From: Chryseosolibacter sp966080355
GTDB taxonomy: Bacteria > Bacteroidota > Bacteroidia > Cytophagales > Cyclobacteriaceae
Reading direction: 5' to 3'
Assembly (NCBI GenBank): GCA_966080355.1
Contig: CBHROW010000099.1
Coordinates: 1-15,779, forward strand
Length of the DNA: 15,779 nucleotides
In this document: positions 7,070 through 14,599 of the stretch, in pieces
Numbering within the stretch: the stretch's first letter is position 1
Layout of the letters: each line of letters starts with the position of its first letter
The notes under the pieces: generated by a model
Databases searched by the model: none
What the model was told of the DNA's origin: nothing
The model's input: only the letters and a program-made list of their open reading frames with translations
Position numbers and translations under genes: made by a program

Positions 7070-7200
7070 CACAGTGCTTTTGGCATTTGCCTGCAAGTTG
7101 AACCAGGCCCTGCGAAGCGCATTCGGGTTGTATGGTCAAATTTTACAATCGTTTACATTCTTTTTACAAACCACCAACGAAAACTGAGCACATAGACTTA

Positions 7201-7208
7201 TAGGTTTG
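7201..7208 (+). promoter_or_regulatory. Bacteroidota-type -7 box for the first propeller gene
   Basis: TAGGTTTG fits TAnnTTTG and ends 24 bases before the ATG at 7233. This supports 7233 rather than the in-frame TTG at 7206, which lies inside the box. No -33 element is obvious. The site lies about 130 bases after the kinase stop, so the propeller genes probably have their own promoter. Confidence 0.45.
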
Positions 7209-7232
7209 TTGAATTCCTCCTCAAAACAAGAA

Positions 7233-8357
7233 ATGAACAGGCCAATAAGCTTATATGTTTTGCTGACATTTGTTTTTTGCACTTGCGCTAAAGAACCAAA
7301 CAACGCTGAACTACTATCTCAGAAAGACGCCAGCAGGGTAAAAGCAACACCGCCCTCTTCGGCTTCTCCGCCCGACCCGGTTAATGAGCTTGCAGACGCT
7401 TTATCAGGGATCAACCCGGGTATCCTGGTGAGCCAGATCATCAGAAGCATTTTTCAGGATTCAAGAGGGAATTTGTGGTTTGGCACACTTGGCGAGGGCA
7501 TCGTTCGATATGACGGCCGAACCCTAAAATATTTCGGCAAAGGCGAGATCCTTCGTAATGATAAAGGAGATGAGGATGATGGAATCAGTGTGCATGCGAT
7601 CGCTGAAGACAAGAATGGCAATGTATGGTTTGGGACGGATCATGGCGCTATCAAGTATGACGGGAATACATTTGTGCGTTATTCTGAAAAAAATGGCCTG
7701 ACCAATATCAAAGTGGGCCGAAAAAGTATTCTCGTAGATAACTCCGGTAATATTTGGGTGGGCACTGAGGGCGGTGTGTTTCGATACGATCCGTCAGCCG
7801 ATGACACGGGCGGCAAATGCTTTTCACAATTTCATTTGCTCGCACCGGTGAGTGTTAAAGACATTATGGAAGATAGAGACGGCAACATTTGGTTCGCGAC
7901 ACAAAACAACGGAGTGTTCCGTTATGATGGAGCGCAAATTAAAAATATCATCGGCAAATCGGGCCTGGGCGATAACTATGCAGGAGGAATGGTCCAAGAC
8001 AACGCAGGAAATTTTTGGTTTACGATGAAGAATGGTATTTGCCGTTATGATGGAGGAACGTTTGCCTACTTCACAACCAAAGATGGATTGGGTGGAAGTG
8101 AAGTTTGGGGAATTTACATGGAGAAGTCCGGTGTCATTTGGATCACGGCCCGCGGAAGCACTACAAGATATTGCCCGTCAATTCTTTCTTCAAACGCAAA
8201 GGCATTTACGGTATTCACGGAAGAAGATGGGCTTAACTGCTGCGTCCAAAGTATGTATCAGGACCGGTCGGGAAACATGTGGTTCGGCACCGGACAAGGA
8301 CTTTACAGATTTGATGGCAAACGCTTTTACCAGGTTAAAAAGAATGGCCCGTGGTAA
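7233..8357 (+). CDS. Exported single-domain propeller protein (two-component regulator propeller, seven repeats)
   Basis: The protein is 374 residues from the ATG at 7233. The N-terminus NRPISLYVLLTFVFCTC is a lipoprotein-like signal with Cys at 16 and 18, so it is probably a lipoprotein, though the lipobox is not classical. A low-complexity linker (KATPPSSASPPDPV) follows. Seven Reg_prop-type repeats then fill the protein, each with a D..GN(I/L/M)WFGT turn and a GV.RYDG strand; examples start near the encoded SRGNLWFGT, KNGNVWFGT, NSGNIWVGT, RDGNIWFAT, NAGNFWFTM, KSGVIWITA and RSGNMWFGT. Seven blades make one closed beta-propeller. In hybrid two-component sensors, two such propellers precede Y_Y_Y, membrane, kinase and regulator parts; none of these are present here. 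It is likely a ligand-binding or scaffold protein in the periplasm or at the cell surface. The function is unknown. The next gene is a paralogue. Confidence 0.85.
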   Translation: MNRPISLYVLLTFVFCTCAKEPNNAELLSQKDASRVKATPPSSASPPDPVNELADALSGINPGILVSQIIRSIFQDSRGNLWFGTLGEGIVRYDGRTLKYFGKGEILRNDKGDEDDGISVHAIAEDKNGNVWFGTDHGAIKYDGNTFVRYSEKNGLTNIKVGRKSILVDNSGNIWVGTEGGVFRYDPSADDTGGKCFSQFHLLAPVSVKDIMEDRDGNIWFATQNNGVFRYDGAQIKNIIGKSGLGDNYAGGMVQDNAGNFWFTMKNGICRYDGGTFAYFTTKDGLGGSEVWGIYMEKSGVIWITARGSTTRYCPSILSSNAKAFTVFTEEDGLNCCVQSMYQDRSGNMWFGTGQGLYRFDGKRFYQVKKNGPW

Positions 8358-8483
8358 TGAGCCGGTACGGCAAAATTCTGCGTATTACTTTGCCGGTGAC
8401 ATAATGTTTAAAAAAAGTAAGCACAGTTCATGGATTGCAGATAATGCTGTTCAGTCAAGTGTTTGAGAAATCACCTGTTCAAG

Positions 8484-9506
8484 ATGAAACTTATATTCGC
8501 ATACGCCTTTTTGGCGCTCACTCTTTGTGGTACTATCAAGGGACAAAGCAAAGTTGAACCGTCACAAGATGGTAGTAAGCCAGAAATCAAAGTTCTGAGC
8601 ACTCCCAACGCACCCACTGGCACTGCTCGCATCATCGAGCAAGATAAGAACGGCAATATTTGGATCGCTGCCTTTGATGGCGTCTTTAAATACGATGGAC
8701 AATCATTCAGCAATATTGCAGGACATCTGACTTCATATCGGTTTTTTTCCGTTTTGGAAGATAGGCGTGGAAATTTATGGTTCGGTTCTATGGGCGCGGG
8801 TGTATATAGGTATGATGGCAGTAGTTTTCAAAATTTCACATCGAGGGAAGGACTTGTGAACAATGAGATTGGTTGTATTTATGAAGACAAAGCGGGCAAC
8901 ATTTGGTTCGGTGCCAACGGGGGAGTGAGTTGTTATGATGGCGAATCGTTTCGGAATTACGTGATGAAAGATGATTCTATGATCGAGGAAAGAACAGGGA
9001 AATCTGTTCCCGATTTTACGCGTCCTTCAAACGAAGTCAATTCTATCATGGGAGACAAAACAGGCAAAATTTGGTTTGCTACGAGGGGCAGCACCTTCGT
9101 TTATGACGGAAGGGTGTTTAGCGTTTTCGCCCATAACGGTAGCTCCAATGTTCGCTGTATCATCGAAGACAGTAAAGGAAATGTCTGGCTTGGCGGTAAT
9201 GGACTTTGGCGTTATGACGGCCGCACGTGTACCAGTTTTTCGAATAATCCGGTTGTGTTTATCTGCGAGGATAGAACTGGAAACATCTGGACGAGTTCAC
9301 AAGTGCGAGGTACCTGGACACTTTTATGCTACGATGGAGAATCATTGTCTAACGAAAAGCCAACGGTCATCGAAATGGCCTCGCACGCGGTTATCTGGTC
9401 AATTTTCCAGGCTAACGATGGGAGTATTTGGTATGGCGCTGTTGGCGTGCATCGCTATGATGGAAACACCATTATCCACTTCAAAAGCAAAGACGCTAAA
9501 TATTAA
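8484..9506 (+). CDS. Exported single-domain propeller protein, paralogue of the preceding gene
   Basis: The protein is 340 residues from the ATG at 8484 (MKLIFAYAFLALTLCGTIKGQ). A TTG at 8463 would add seven polar residues in front of the signal peptide and is not preferred. The signal is either type I (cut near KGQ-S) or lipoprotein (Cys 15); the GQ ending favours type I. Seven Reg_prop-type repeats follow, with turns KNGNIWIAA, RRGNLWFGS, KAGNIWFGA, KTGKIWFAT, SKGNVWLGG, RTGNIWTSS and NDGSIWYGA and strands ending in YDG. As in its neighbour, no Y_Y_Y, membrane or kinase part is present. The 126-base gap to the previous stop shows no terminator, so both genes may be on one transcript. The gene ends 30 bases from the stop of the convergent YjdM gene. 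It arose by gene duplication; the repeats are well diverged between the two copies. Confidence 0.85.
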   Translation: MKLIFAYAFLALTLCGTIKGQSKVEPSQDGSKPEIKVLSTPNAPTGTARIIEQDKNGNIWIAAFDGVFKYDGQSFSNIAGHLTSYRFFSVLEDRRGNLWFGSMGAGVYRYDGSSFQNFTSREGLVNNEIGCIYEDKAGNIWFGANGGVSCYDGESFRNYVMKDDSMIEERTGKSVPDFTRPSNEVNSIMGDKTGKIWFATRGSTFVYDGRVFSVFAHNGSSNVRCIIEDSKGNVWLGGNGLWRYDGRTCTSFSNNPVVFICEDRTGNIWTSSQVRGTWTLLCYDGESLSNEKPTVIEMASHAVIWSIFQANDGSIWYGAVGVHRYDGNTIIHFKSKDAKY

Positions 9507-9536
9507 TAGTAAGTCAACGCTCAGTCTTGGCTGCAA

Positions 9537-9893
9537 CTATCCTTTCCGTACGTAAACGGATTTGAGCGCCATAGCACCAAAGCCCTCTATTTTACAATCG
9601 ATGTTGTGGTCTCCGTTCGCGAGTTTTATGTTTTTCACTTTGGTACCTGCTTTGATAGGCTTGGGTGCACCCTTAACAGGTAGATCTTTGATCAGCACAA
9701 CGGTATCGCCATCCTGCAACACATTGCCATTCGCGTCTTTTACCAATAATGAATCTGTCTCCTCAGAAACGGTTACCGCTTCTGTACTTTCTTCAGGGCT
9801 CCATTCATGGCCGCACTCGGGGCACATCATGGACGTACCGGTGGGATATCCATAGGGAGATTTGCATTTCGGGCACTCGGATGATTCGGACAT
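9537..9893 (-). CDS. yjdM: YjdM/PhnA-like zinc-ribbon protein
   Basis: This 118-residue protein has the layout of E. coli YjdM (formerly PhnA). An N-terminal zinc ribbon has CPKC (Cys 7 and 10) and CPECGHEW (Cys 24 and 27), followed by an acidic linker and an SH3-like domain with VKDANGNVLQDGDTV, VIKDLPVKG-type, GTKVKNIKL and DHNIDCKIEGFG blocks. Despite the old name, this family is not phosphonoacetate hydrolase, and its molecular role is not established. It is cytosolic. The ATG at 9893 is followed by the ribbon at the usual distance. A -7-like TATCTTTA on the minus strand (9907-9914) lies 13 bases upstream and differs from TAnnTTTG at the last base, so it is only a weak promoter candidate. 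The gene is single and convergent with the propeller genes. Confidence 0.9.
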   Translation of the reverse strand: MSESSECPKCKSPYGYPTGTSMMCPECGHEWSPEESTEAVTVSEETDSLLVKDANGNVLQDGDTVVLIKDLPVKGAPKPIKAGTKVKNIKLANGDHNIDCKIEGFGAMALKSVYVRKG

Positions 9894-10163
9894 GGTAAAA
9901 TTTTGGTAAAGATAGCAAAGTGATCTCTCTTCTCACACCCACGTCTCATTCAATTCGAAGAAATGTTACAGCGATTATTTTCGATACGCTATGTCATTTA
10001 TTGTAGCCCGGGGTGTTGCACTTGCGCGTAAAATGGTAGCAAAAATTGCCTGACAATTGCTAAACAACACTCAGAATCCCGAATGAATTTTGAGCGTTGG
10101 GTTAAAGGATCATTGGCTTGTACTTCGCGTTCCCTCTCTTGAATACTTTTTTACTCTATTTAC

Positions 10164-10206
10164 TTAGCAAATATAAAACAAATTGTATTATTTCTATATT
10201 TGCTAA
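10164..10206. promoter_or_regulatory. Perfect 12-bp inverted repeat, probable PadR operator
   Basis: TTAGCAAATATA (10164-10175) and TATATTTGCTAA (10195-10206) are exact reverse complements separated by 19 bases, with arm centres 31 bp apart, close to three helical turns. The right arm contains a TAnnTTTG -7 box for padR on the plus strand (10195-10202), and the left arm carries the same box on the minus strand. The repeat ends 16 bases before the padR ATG. PadR regulators commonly repress their own operon by binding dyad sites over the promoter, which this fits. Binding itself is inferred. Confidence 0.6.
10195..10202 (+). promoter_or_regulatory. Bacteroidota-type -7 box for padR
   Basis: TATATTTG fits TAnnTTTG and ends 20 bases before the padR ATG, giving a leader of about 14 nt. 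It lies inside the right arm of the inverted repeat, so a repressor bound there would block it. No clear -33 TTG is seen. Confidence 0.5.
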
Positions 10207-10222
10207 CTAAATATCCGCTAAA

Positions 10223-10549
10223 ATGAAACAATATCCCCTCGGAGAATTTGAAGAACTGGTATTACTCATGGTAGCTGCGCAACATAATGAAGCCTATGGT
10301 GTTTCGATCATCGAAGCACTGGAGGAGGAGATGGGCCGCAAGATAAACATGAGCGCGGTGCACGTTGCGCTGCGGAGGATGGAAGACAAAGGGCTGGTGA
10401 AGTCGAGAGTAGGAGGCATTACAGAAGACCGCGGTGGAAGGCGCAAAAAATTTTATGTGATCACTGCGCTGGGAAAGCGGTCAATCGATGCACAGTATGA
10501 GTTAAGGAACAACATTTACAAACGCATCCCTAAAATCTCTTTTAGCTGA
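10223..10549 (+). CDS. PadR family transcriptional regulator
   Basis: This 108-residue winged-helix protein begins LGEFEELVLLMVAAQHNEAYGVSIIEAL, the standard PadR opening. The recognition helix region is INMSAVHVALRRMEDKGLVKSR (41-62) and the wing is GGITEDRGGRRKKFYVIT (64-81), followed by a short C-terminal dimer helix (LGKRSID...). The length fits the short PadR group. Its stop overlaps the next ATG (TGATG, one shared base), so it is translationally coupled to the permease. Paired padR/permease genes are common in Bacteroidota, and the regulator probably represses this operon in response to an unknown small molecule through the inverted repeat upstream. The family call is firm; the inducer is unknown. 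Confidence 0.93.
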   Translation: MKQYPLGEFEELVLLMVAAQHNEAYGVSIIEALEEEMGRKINMSAVHVALRRMEDKGLVKSRVGGITEDRGGRRKKFYVITALGKRSIDAQYELRNNIYKRIPKISFS

Positions 10550-13203
10550 TGAAGCCTCCTGAAAAAGCTATCGCCTTCCTTCGCTGGTTCTGCCGCGAAG
10601 ATTGCATTGACGAAATTGAGGGAGATCTCACCGAGCGATTCGCCAAGGCATGCAAAATGTCTGCGCGAAAAGCAAGGTGGCAATTTGTGTTTGCCGTAAT
10701 GCTCTATTTCAGGCCGGAGTTCATCAAGTCGTTTGGAAATTCATATCAACCAAATTTTTTCGGTATGTATAAGAATCATTTTACGATCGCTTGGCGAAAT
10801 CTTCTTCGCAATAAAGGATATTCGTTGATCAATATTGGTGGACTTACTGTTGGTGTTATTGCCTGTTTGGTGATAACGTTGTACATCGCGAATGAGACCT
10901 CCTACGACAGGCATTTTAAAGATGCCGATCGCATCTATCGTGTGAACACGGAGATCATGTTCAATGGAAGTTATTATAACCTGGCAAGTACACCACCCGC
11001 GGCCGTGCACGTGTTTGAGGACGAATTCCCGGAGGTGGAGGTTGCCATGCACTTCAGCCAGTGGCCATGGCGCTGGGTGAAACACAACACGGAACGTTTC
11101 AAGGAACCGTACATGGCATATGCCAGCAACGGCATTTTTAAAGTTTTCTCTTTGCCTTTGCTTGAAGGCAACGTGGCGAATGCCCTAATCGAGCCGAACA
11201 CCCTGATCATCAGTAAAACCAAGGCAGAGAAATATTTTCCGGGTCGCCATGGTTACGGGCAAACGTTGATCATTGATGATGTGAACTATAAGGTCACAGG
11301 CGTTTTTAATGACTTCCCCGAGACCACACATTTCAAACTCGATTTTATTTTATCATCTGAAGGACACTGGAATATCAGAGATGATAGCTGGCTGTCGAAC
11401 AATTTTAACACTTATGTACTGTTGCGGAAAGGAGCCCATGCGAAGGACCTTGAAGCGAAGTTGCCAGCGCTTGTTGATAAATATTTTGGTCCACAGGCGA
11501 ATGCGATGTTCGGGAAAGAGTTGAAGCTGAATGACCCTGAAGGCATCGGTGACCGGGTGGCGTATTCATTGACTCCATTAACGGATATTCACCTTCATTC
11601 TCATCGCGAAATGGAAATGAGTGCGAATGGCGACATCTCATACGTGTATCTTTTCGGTACCGTGGCGCTATTCATCTTAGTGATCGCGTGTATCAATTTT
11701 ATGAATCTTTCAACCGCACGGTCTGCTAACCGCGCTAAGGAGATTGGCGTTCGCAAAGCACTCGGCTCAATTCACGCTCATTTGATCGGCCAGTTTTTAA
11801 CCGAGTCGGTGTTGCTCAGCATGTGTTCATTTGCGTTGGCCTTGGGGCTCGCGTACCTGATTCTGCCATCCTTCAACACGTTGGCGGAGCTATCGCTGAA
11901 AATCCCATTGACACAGCCGATGTTCATTCTGCTATTTGTGGTCTCATCCATTATCGTTGGGATCTTCGCGGGATTGTACCCTTCGTTTTTCTTATCCGCT
12001 TTCAAACCGCTTGAGGTGTTGAAAGGGAAAACGCTCTTGGGTACCCGTGGCAAGAGCATCCGCAGCACGCTTGTAGTATTTCAATTCACGATTTCGATTT
12101 TCCTGGTGACAGGAACAATGGTAGTGCAGAAACAAATTTCTTTCATTCAAAATAAAAACCTGGGTTATGACCGCGAACAGGTGCTCATTGTACATAACAC
12201 GGAAACGCTAGGTACAAAACAGCGCGCCTTCAGAAATGAGTTGGTGAAGAATACTATGGTTACTAACGCATCGGTTTCAGGTTTTATTCCCATCTCTGGT
12301 TGGGCCAGATCCGACAGAGCGTTTTGGACAGGTGGCGCAAATCCATCAGCGGAATCTCACATTTCGATGCAATCGTGGAGTGTAGACTACGATTACCTCG
12401 GCACCTTCGGAATGGAAATTAAGCAAGGACGTAACTTCTCCGAAGATTTTCCATCGGATTCGAGTGGCGTTATCATCAACGAAGCTGCAGTCAAACATTT
12501 CGGCTTCAAAGATCCGATAGGTGAGAAAATCGAGACCTTTAGCTTCAATGATCCCATCAACGAAAATAAATTCATATCGCTCACCGTGATCGGAGTTGTG
12601 AAGGATTTTCATTATGAATCGTTGAAGCAGCGTATTGCTCCGCTGTGTCTTTATCTTGGTGAAAGTAACTGGAGCATACCTGTGAGGTTCAAAGCGGAAA
12701 AGACAGACGACTTTGTTGCCTTTGTGGAAAAAACCTGGAAGACTTTTAATTCGGGAACTCCGTTCGAATATACTTTCCTCGACCAGGCATTTGGTAAAAT
12801 GTATGATTCCGAAAAACGGACAGGAAAGGTGTTTGTGGTTTTTGCAACGCTCGCGATTGTTCTTGCTAGTTTAGGGTTGTTCGCGCTCACCGCCTTCACA
12901 GCGGAACAACGTACGAAGGAGATCGGGATCCGCAAAGTTTTGGGAGCTTCCGTGTCGGGAGTTGTCTACCTGCTCTCGAAAGATTTCGCGAAACTAATCG
13001 CTATTGCGTTTGCATTGTCCGCGCCTCTCGAGTGGTTTGCGGTAGACTGGTGGTTAAAGGATTATGTTTATAAAGTGAACGTAGGCATTGTTCTATACTT
13101 ATCGGCTGGCCTATTTGCATTTCTAATTGCATGGCTGACGATGAGTTGGCAATCGGTGAAAGCCGCAAAGGCCAATCCGGTTGAGACTTTAAGAAGCGAG
13201 TGA
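10549..13203 (+). CDS. ABC transporter permease, MacB/FtsX type, with permease-prefix domain
   Basis: This is an 884-residue inner membrane protein. Residues 1-60 form a soluble prefix domain (FLRWFCREDCIDEIEGDLTERF), of the kind found on permeases next to PadR genes. Two FtsX/MacB halves follow: TM near 93-115, a periplasmic MacB-like domain (about 116-360), then TMs near 365-386, 417-440 and 457-480; then TM 505-527, a second periplasmic domain (about 530-755) and TMs near 759-782, 806-828 and 846-866. The cytosolic motifs EIGVRKALG (399-407) and EIGIRKVLG (791-799), which face the ATPase in this family, are both intact. No ATPase gene lies in the window, so the partner is encoded elsewhere. 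Members of this group act in efflux or as mechanotransmitters; the substrate is unknown. It ends 16 bases from the convergent hydrolase gene, with no terminator seen between them. Confidence 0.92.
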   Translation: MKPPEKAIAFLRWFCREDCIDEIEGDLTERFAKACKMSARKARWQFVFAVMLYFRPEFIKSFGNSYQPNFFGMYKNHFTIAWRNLLRNKGYSLINIGGLTVGVIACLVITLYIANETSYDRHFKDADRIYRVNTEIMFNGSYYNLASTPPAAVHVFEDEFPEVEVAMHFSQWPWRWVKHNTERFKEPYMAYASNGIFKVFSLPLLEGNVANALIEPNTLIISKTKAEKYFPGRHGYGQTLIIDDVNYKVTGVFNDFPETTHFKLDFILSSEGHWNIRDDSWLSNNFNTYVLLRKGAHAKDLEAKLPALVDKYFGPQANAMFGKELKLNDPEGIGDRVAYSLTPLTDIHLHSHREMEMSANGDISYVYLFGTVALFILVIACINFMNLSTARSANRAKEIGVRKALGSIHAHLIGQFLTESVLLSMCSFALALGLAYLILPSFNTLAELSLKIPLTQPMFILLFVVSSIIVGIFAGLYPSFFLSAFKPLEVLKGKTLLGTRGKSIRSTLVVFQFTISIFLVTGTMVVQKQISFIQNKNLGYDREQVLIVHNTETLGTKQRAFRNELVKNTMVTNASVSGFIPISGWARSDRAFWTGGANPSAESHISMQSWSVDYDYLGTFGMEIKQGRNFSEDFPSDSSGVIINEAAVKHFGFKDPIGEKIETFSFNDPINENKFISLTVIGVVKDFHYESLKQRIAPLCLYLGESNWSIPVRFKAEKTDDFVAFVEKTWKTFNSGTPFEYTFLDQAFGKMYDSEKRTGKVFVVFATLAIVLASLGLFALTAFTAEQRTKEIGIRKVLGASVSGVVYLLSKDFAKLIAIAFALSAPLEWFAVDWWLKDYVYKVNVGIVLYLSAGLFAFLIAWLTMSWQSVKAAKANPVETLRSE

Positions 13204-13219
13204 AAAATTGGCCTTGAAA

Positions 13220-14251
13220 TCAAAATTGCTTTAGAAATTCCGTTATGCGATCGCTGAGCAGTTTGTTATCGGTGGCAATATTCTCGTGCGTTCTGCCCTC
13301 ATAGATAAAAAGCTCAAGAGAATCAGTCATTCCTATTTTAGTCATTGCCGTTTTTAACTCTTCTCCCTGCGAGACAGGTACAACCGCATCGTTGGCACCT
13401 AAATGAAGTTGTGCTTTAGGAAGCAGTTCTGCGAAGTATACGGGTGAACTGGCGATCATTTTCAATCGTGCCGATTCCAATGAATGATGATTCTCCACAA
13501 GATCATTGAGAAACTGACATTGATATGTCTTGTCATTTTCATGTGATGAGGTTAACTCCAATAGGTTCACTGGCCCCGCAATGCCGAGAGCCCCCCTTAT
13601 TCTTTTATCCCGCTCGGCAGCGAGTAACGCTACGGTCGCGCCCCTGCTGCCTCCTCTTACAGTAGTTCGATGCACATCGGCTGTCACCTCGGTATGTTCA
13701 ATGACATTGAGAAAAGCGATGATGTCGTCAGCTGCGCCATCGAAAGCATCGCAGTGTTCGCCCTCCGAGACAGGAGAAGTGTACTCAATATTGTTGATCG
13801 TAATACTCAACGATTGACCTCTCAGCGCAGGAAAGGCAAAGACAAAAGGATCACCGTTGACATTGTCAAGCACCAGGTTGATTGAGTTCACATCGTTGTC
13901 GATGCCAAATCCTCCCACAAAAATTCTAACGGGAAGGCTAGTGCTTCCGGCAGGAATAACCAATGCACCGTATTCTTTATGCCCATCGACAGTAAATGAT
14001 ACGATTTTCAGCGTCACATTGGCGTTCGCTATTTTATTTTCCTGTTCTACATGATAGCCCTTCACGGATAGGTCTCTTGAACTCCACGCTGACCGGACAG
14101 CATCCAGCTCGCTTTGCGTAGGGTCCGAAAACAAATCGTTTCGATCATATCCATCAAGAAAGTCATCCTCCCTGCAGTGCGTGCAGAGCAGTGCAACCAG
14201 GAAGATAGCGATATGAGTAACGTGTTTCCGGTTGGGCGTAATAGTTAGCAT
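13220..14251 (-). CDS. Exported serine alpha/beta hydrolase
   Basis: The protein is 343 residues from the ATG at 14251; the frame can be opened two codons earlier at a TTG (14257), which is less likely. The N-terminus HVTHIAIFLVALLCTHC is a signal peptide, probably lipoprotein (Cys 23 or 26). The catalytic set is readable: nucleophile elbow GGSRG with Ser202, Asp288 in LGANDAVVP, and His322 in EGRTHEN. The FPALRGQS segment (140-147) and SEGEHCDAFDGAADD (163-176) match a hydrolase group in which a CDA(W/F)DGA..D motif precedes the elbow. It likely cleaves an ester or peptide-like bond outside the cytoplasm; the substrate is unknown. Cys167 and Cys245 could pair. It is on its own, convergent with the permease gene and divergent from the PAS sensor gene. 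Confidence 0.85.
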   Translation of the reverse strand: MLTITPNRKHVTHIAIFLVALLCTHCREDDFLDGYDRNDLFSDPTQSELDAVRSAWSSRDLSVKGYHVEQENKIANANVTLKIVSFTVDGHKEYGALVIPAGSTSLPVRIFVGGFGIDNDVNSINLVLDNVNGDPFVFAFPALRGQSLSITINNIEYTSPVSEGEHCDAFDGAADDIIAFLNVIEHTEVTADVHRTTVRGGSRGATVALLAAERDKRIRGALGIAGPVNLLELTSSHENDKTYQCQFLNDLVENHHSLESARLKMIASSPVYFAELLPKAQLHLGANDAVVPVSQGEELKTAMTKIGMTDSLELFIYEGRTHENIATDNKLLSDRITEFLKQF

Positions 14252-14599
14252 ACCCAATGATTATTTAAGAAGGCAAAAAGTTCTAAGGCACCTTCTTTTT
14301 TTTGCGCGGGGTTTGAATGAGTGATGGAATCAAGACATGAAAGGGGGGAGCACCTCAATCGCTGGCGAACAGAACATCGTTTATCGGGATCTTGTTCTAA
14401 CGCAAGAGCCCGGATGTAGTGTTTCGTGCTTAGCGCAGATTCATTTAGTTATCGTTGCGCTTTTTGTTCGAGGAGCGATTCTTTAAAGCAAGCGAATGGG
14501 TACATGTTGCCCGGTTGGCATGATTCTTTTCCTAACTGCAGATTAGACTTAGCGGAGAGTTCCCGTTGCAGATTTTCCCCACTATTAATTCGCAAACTA
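14252..14599. other. Divergent intergenic region between hydrolase and PAS sensor genes
   Basis: These 348 bases contain no gene I can support. AAGAAGG (14267-14273) pairs with CCTTCTT (14291-14297) around a 17-nt loop and is followed by T's on the plus strand. It looks like a terminator, but no plus-strand gene ends there. A frame in phase with the PAS sensor stays open from 14420, but its residues up to about 14600 are Cys-rich and unlike a protein, so that part is treated as non-coding. No clear TAnnTTTG box is found for either gene. Confidence 0.5.

Larger units (their letters stand above)
9894..10222. other. Divergent intergenic region between yjdM and padR
   Basis: These 329 bases contain no gene. 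The left end holds the weak yjdM promoter candidate and the right end holds the inverted repeat and -7 box of padR. In the middle, TAGCAA (10037-10042) and TTGCTA (10057-10062) form a short inverted pair whose TTGCTAA repeats the core of the padR arms. Nothing else stands out. Confidence 0.6.

Noticed and set aside
8032..8466. 144-codon open frame overlapping the first propeller gene
   Set aside because: It is a shadow of the propeller gene in another frame; the propeller frame has clear repeats and this one has no family signal.
5069..9506. Kinase plus propellers read as one broken hybrid two-component gene
   Set aside because: The kinase is complete and soluble with its own PAS sensors, each propeller has its own signal peptide and stop, and the order (kinase first) is opposite to hybrid sensors.
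14267..14303. Hairpin AAGAAGG/CCTTCTT followed by T's
   Set aside because: It resembles a plus-strand terminator, but the nearest plus gene ends at 13203 and a minus gene lies between, so no transcript is known to end here. The 7-bp stem with a 17-nt loop is also weak.
14514..14531. Possible sigma-54 promoter (TTGGCATG)
   Set aside because: The -24 part is good, but the bases ten positions after GG are TT, not GC, so the -12 element is missing.
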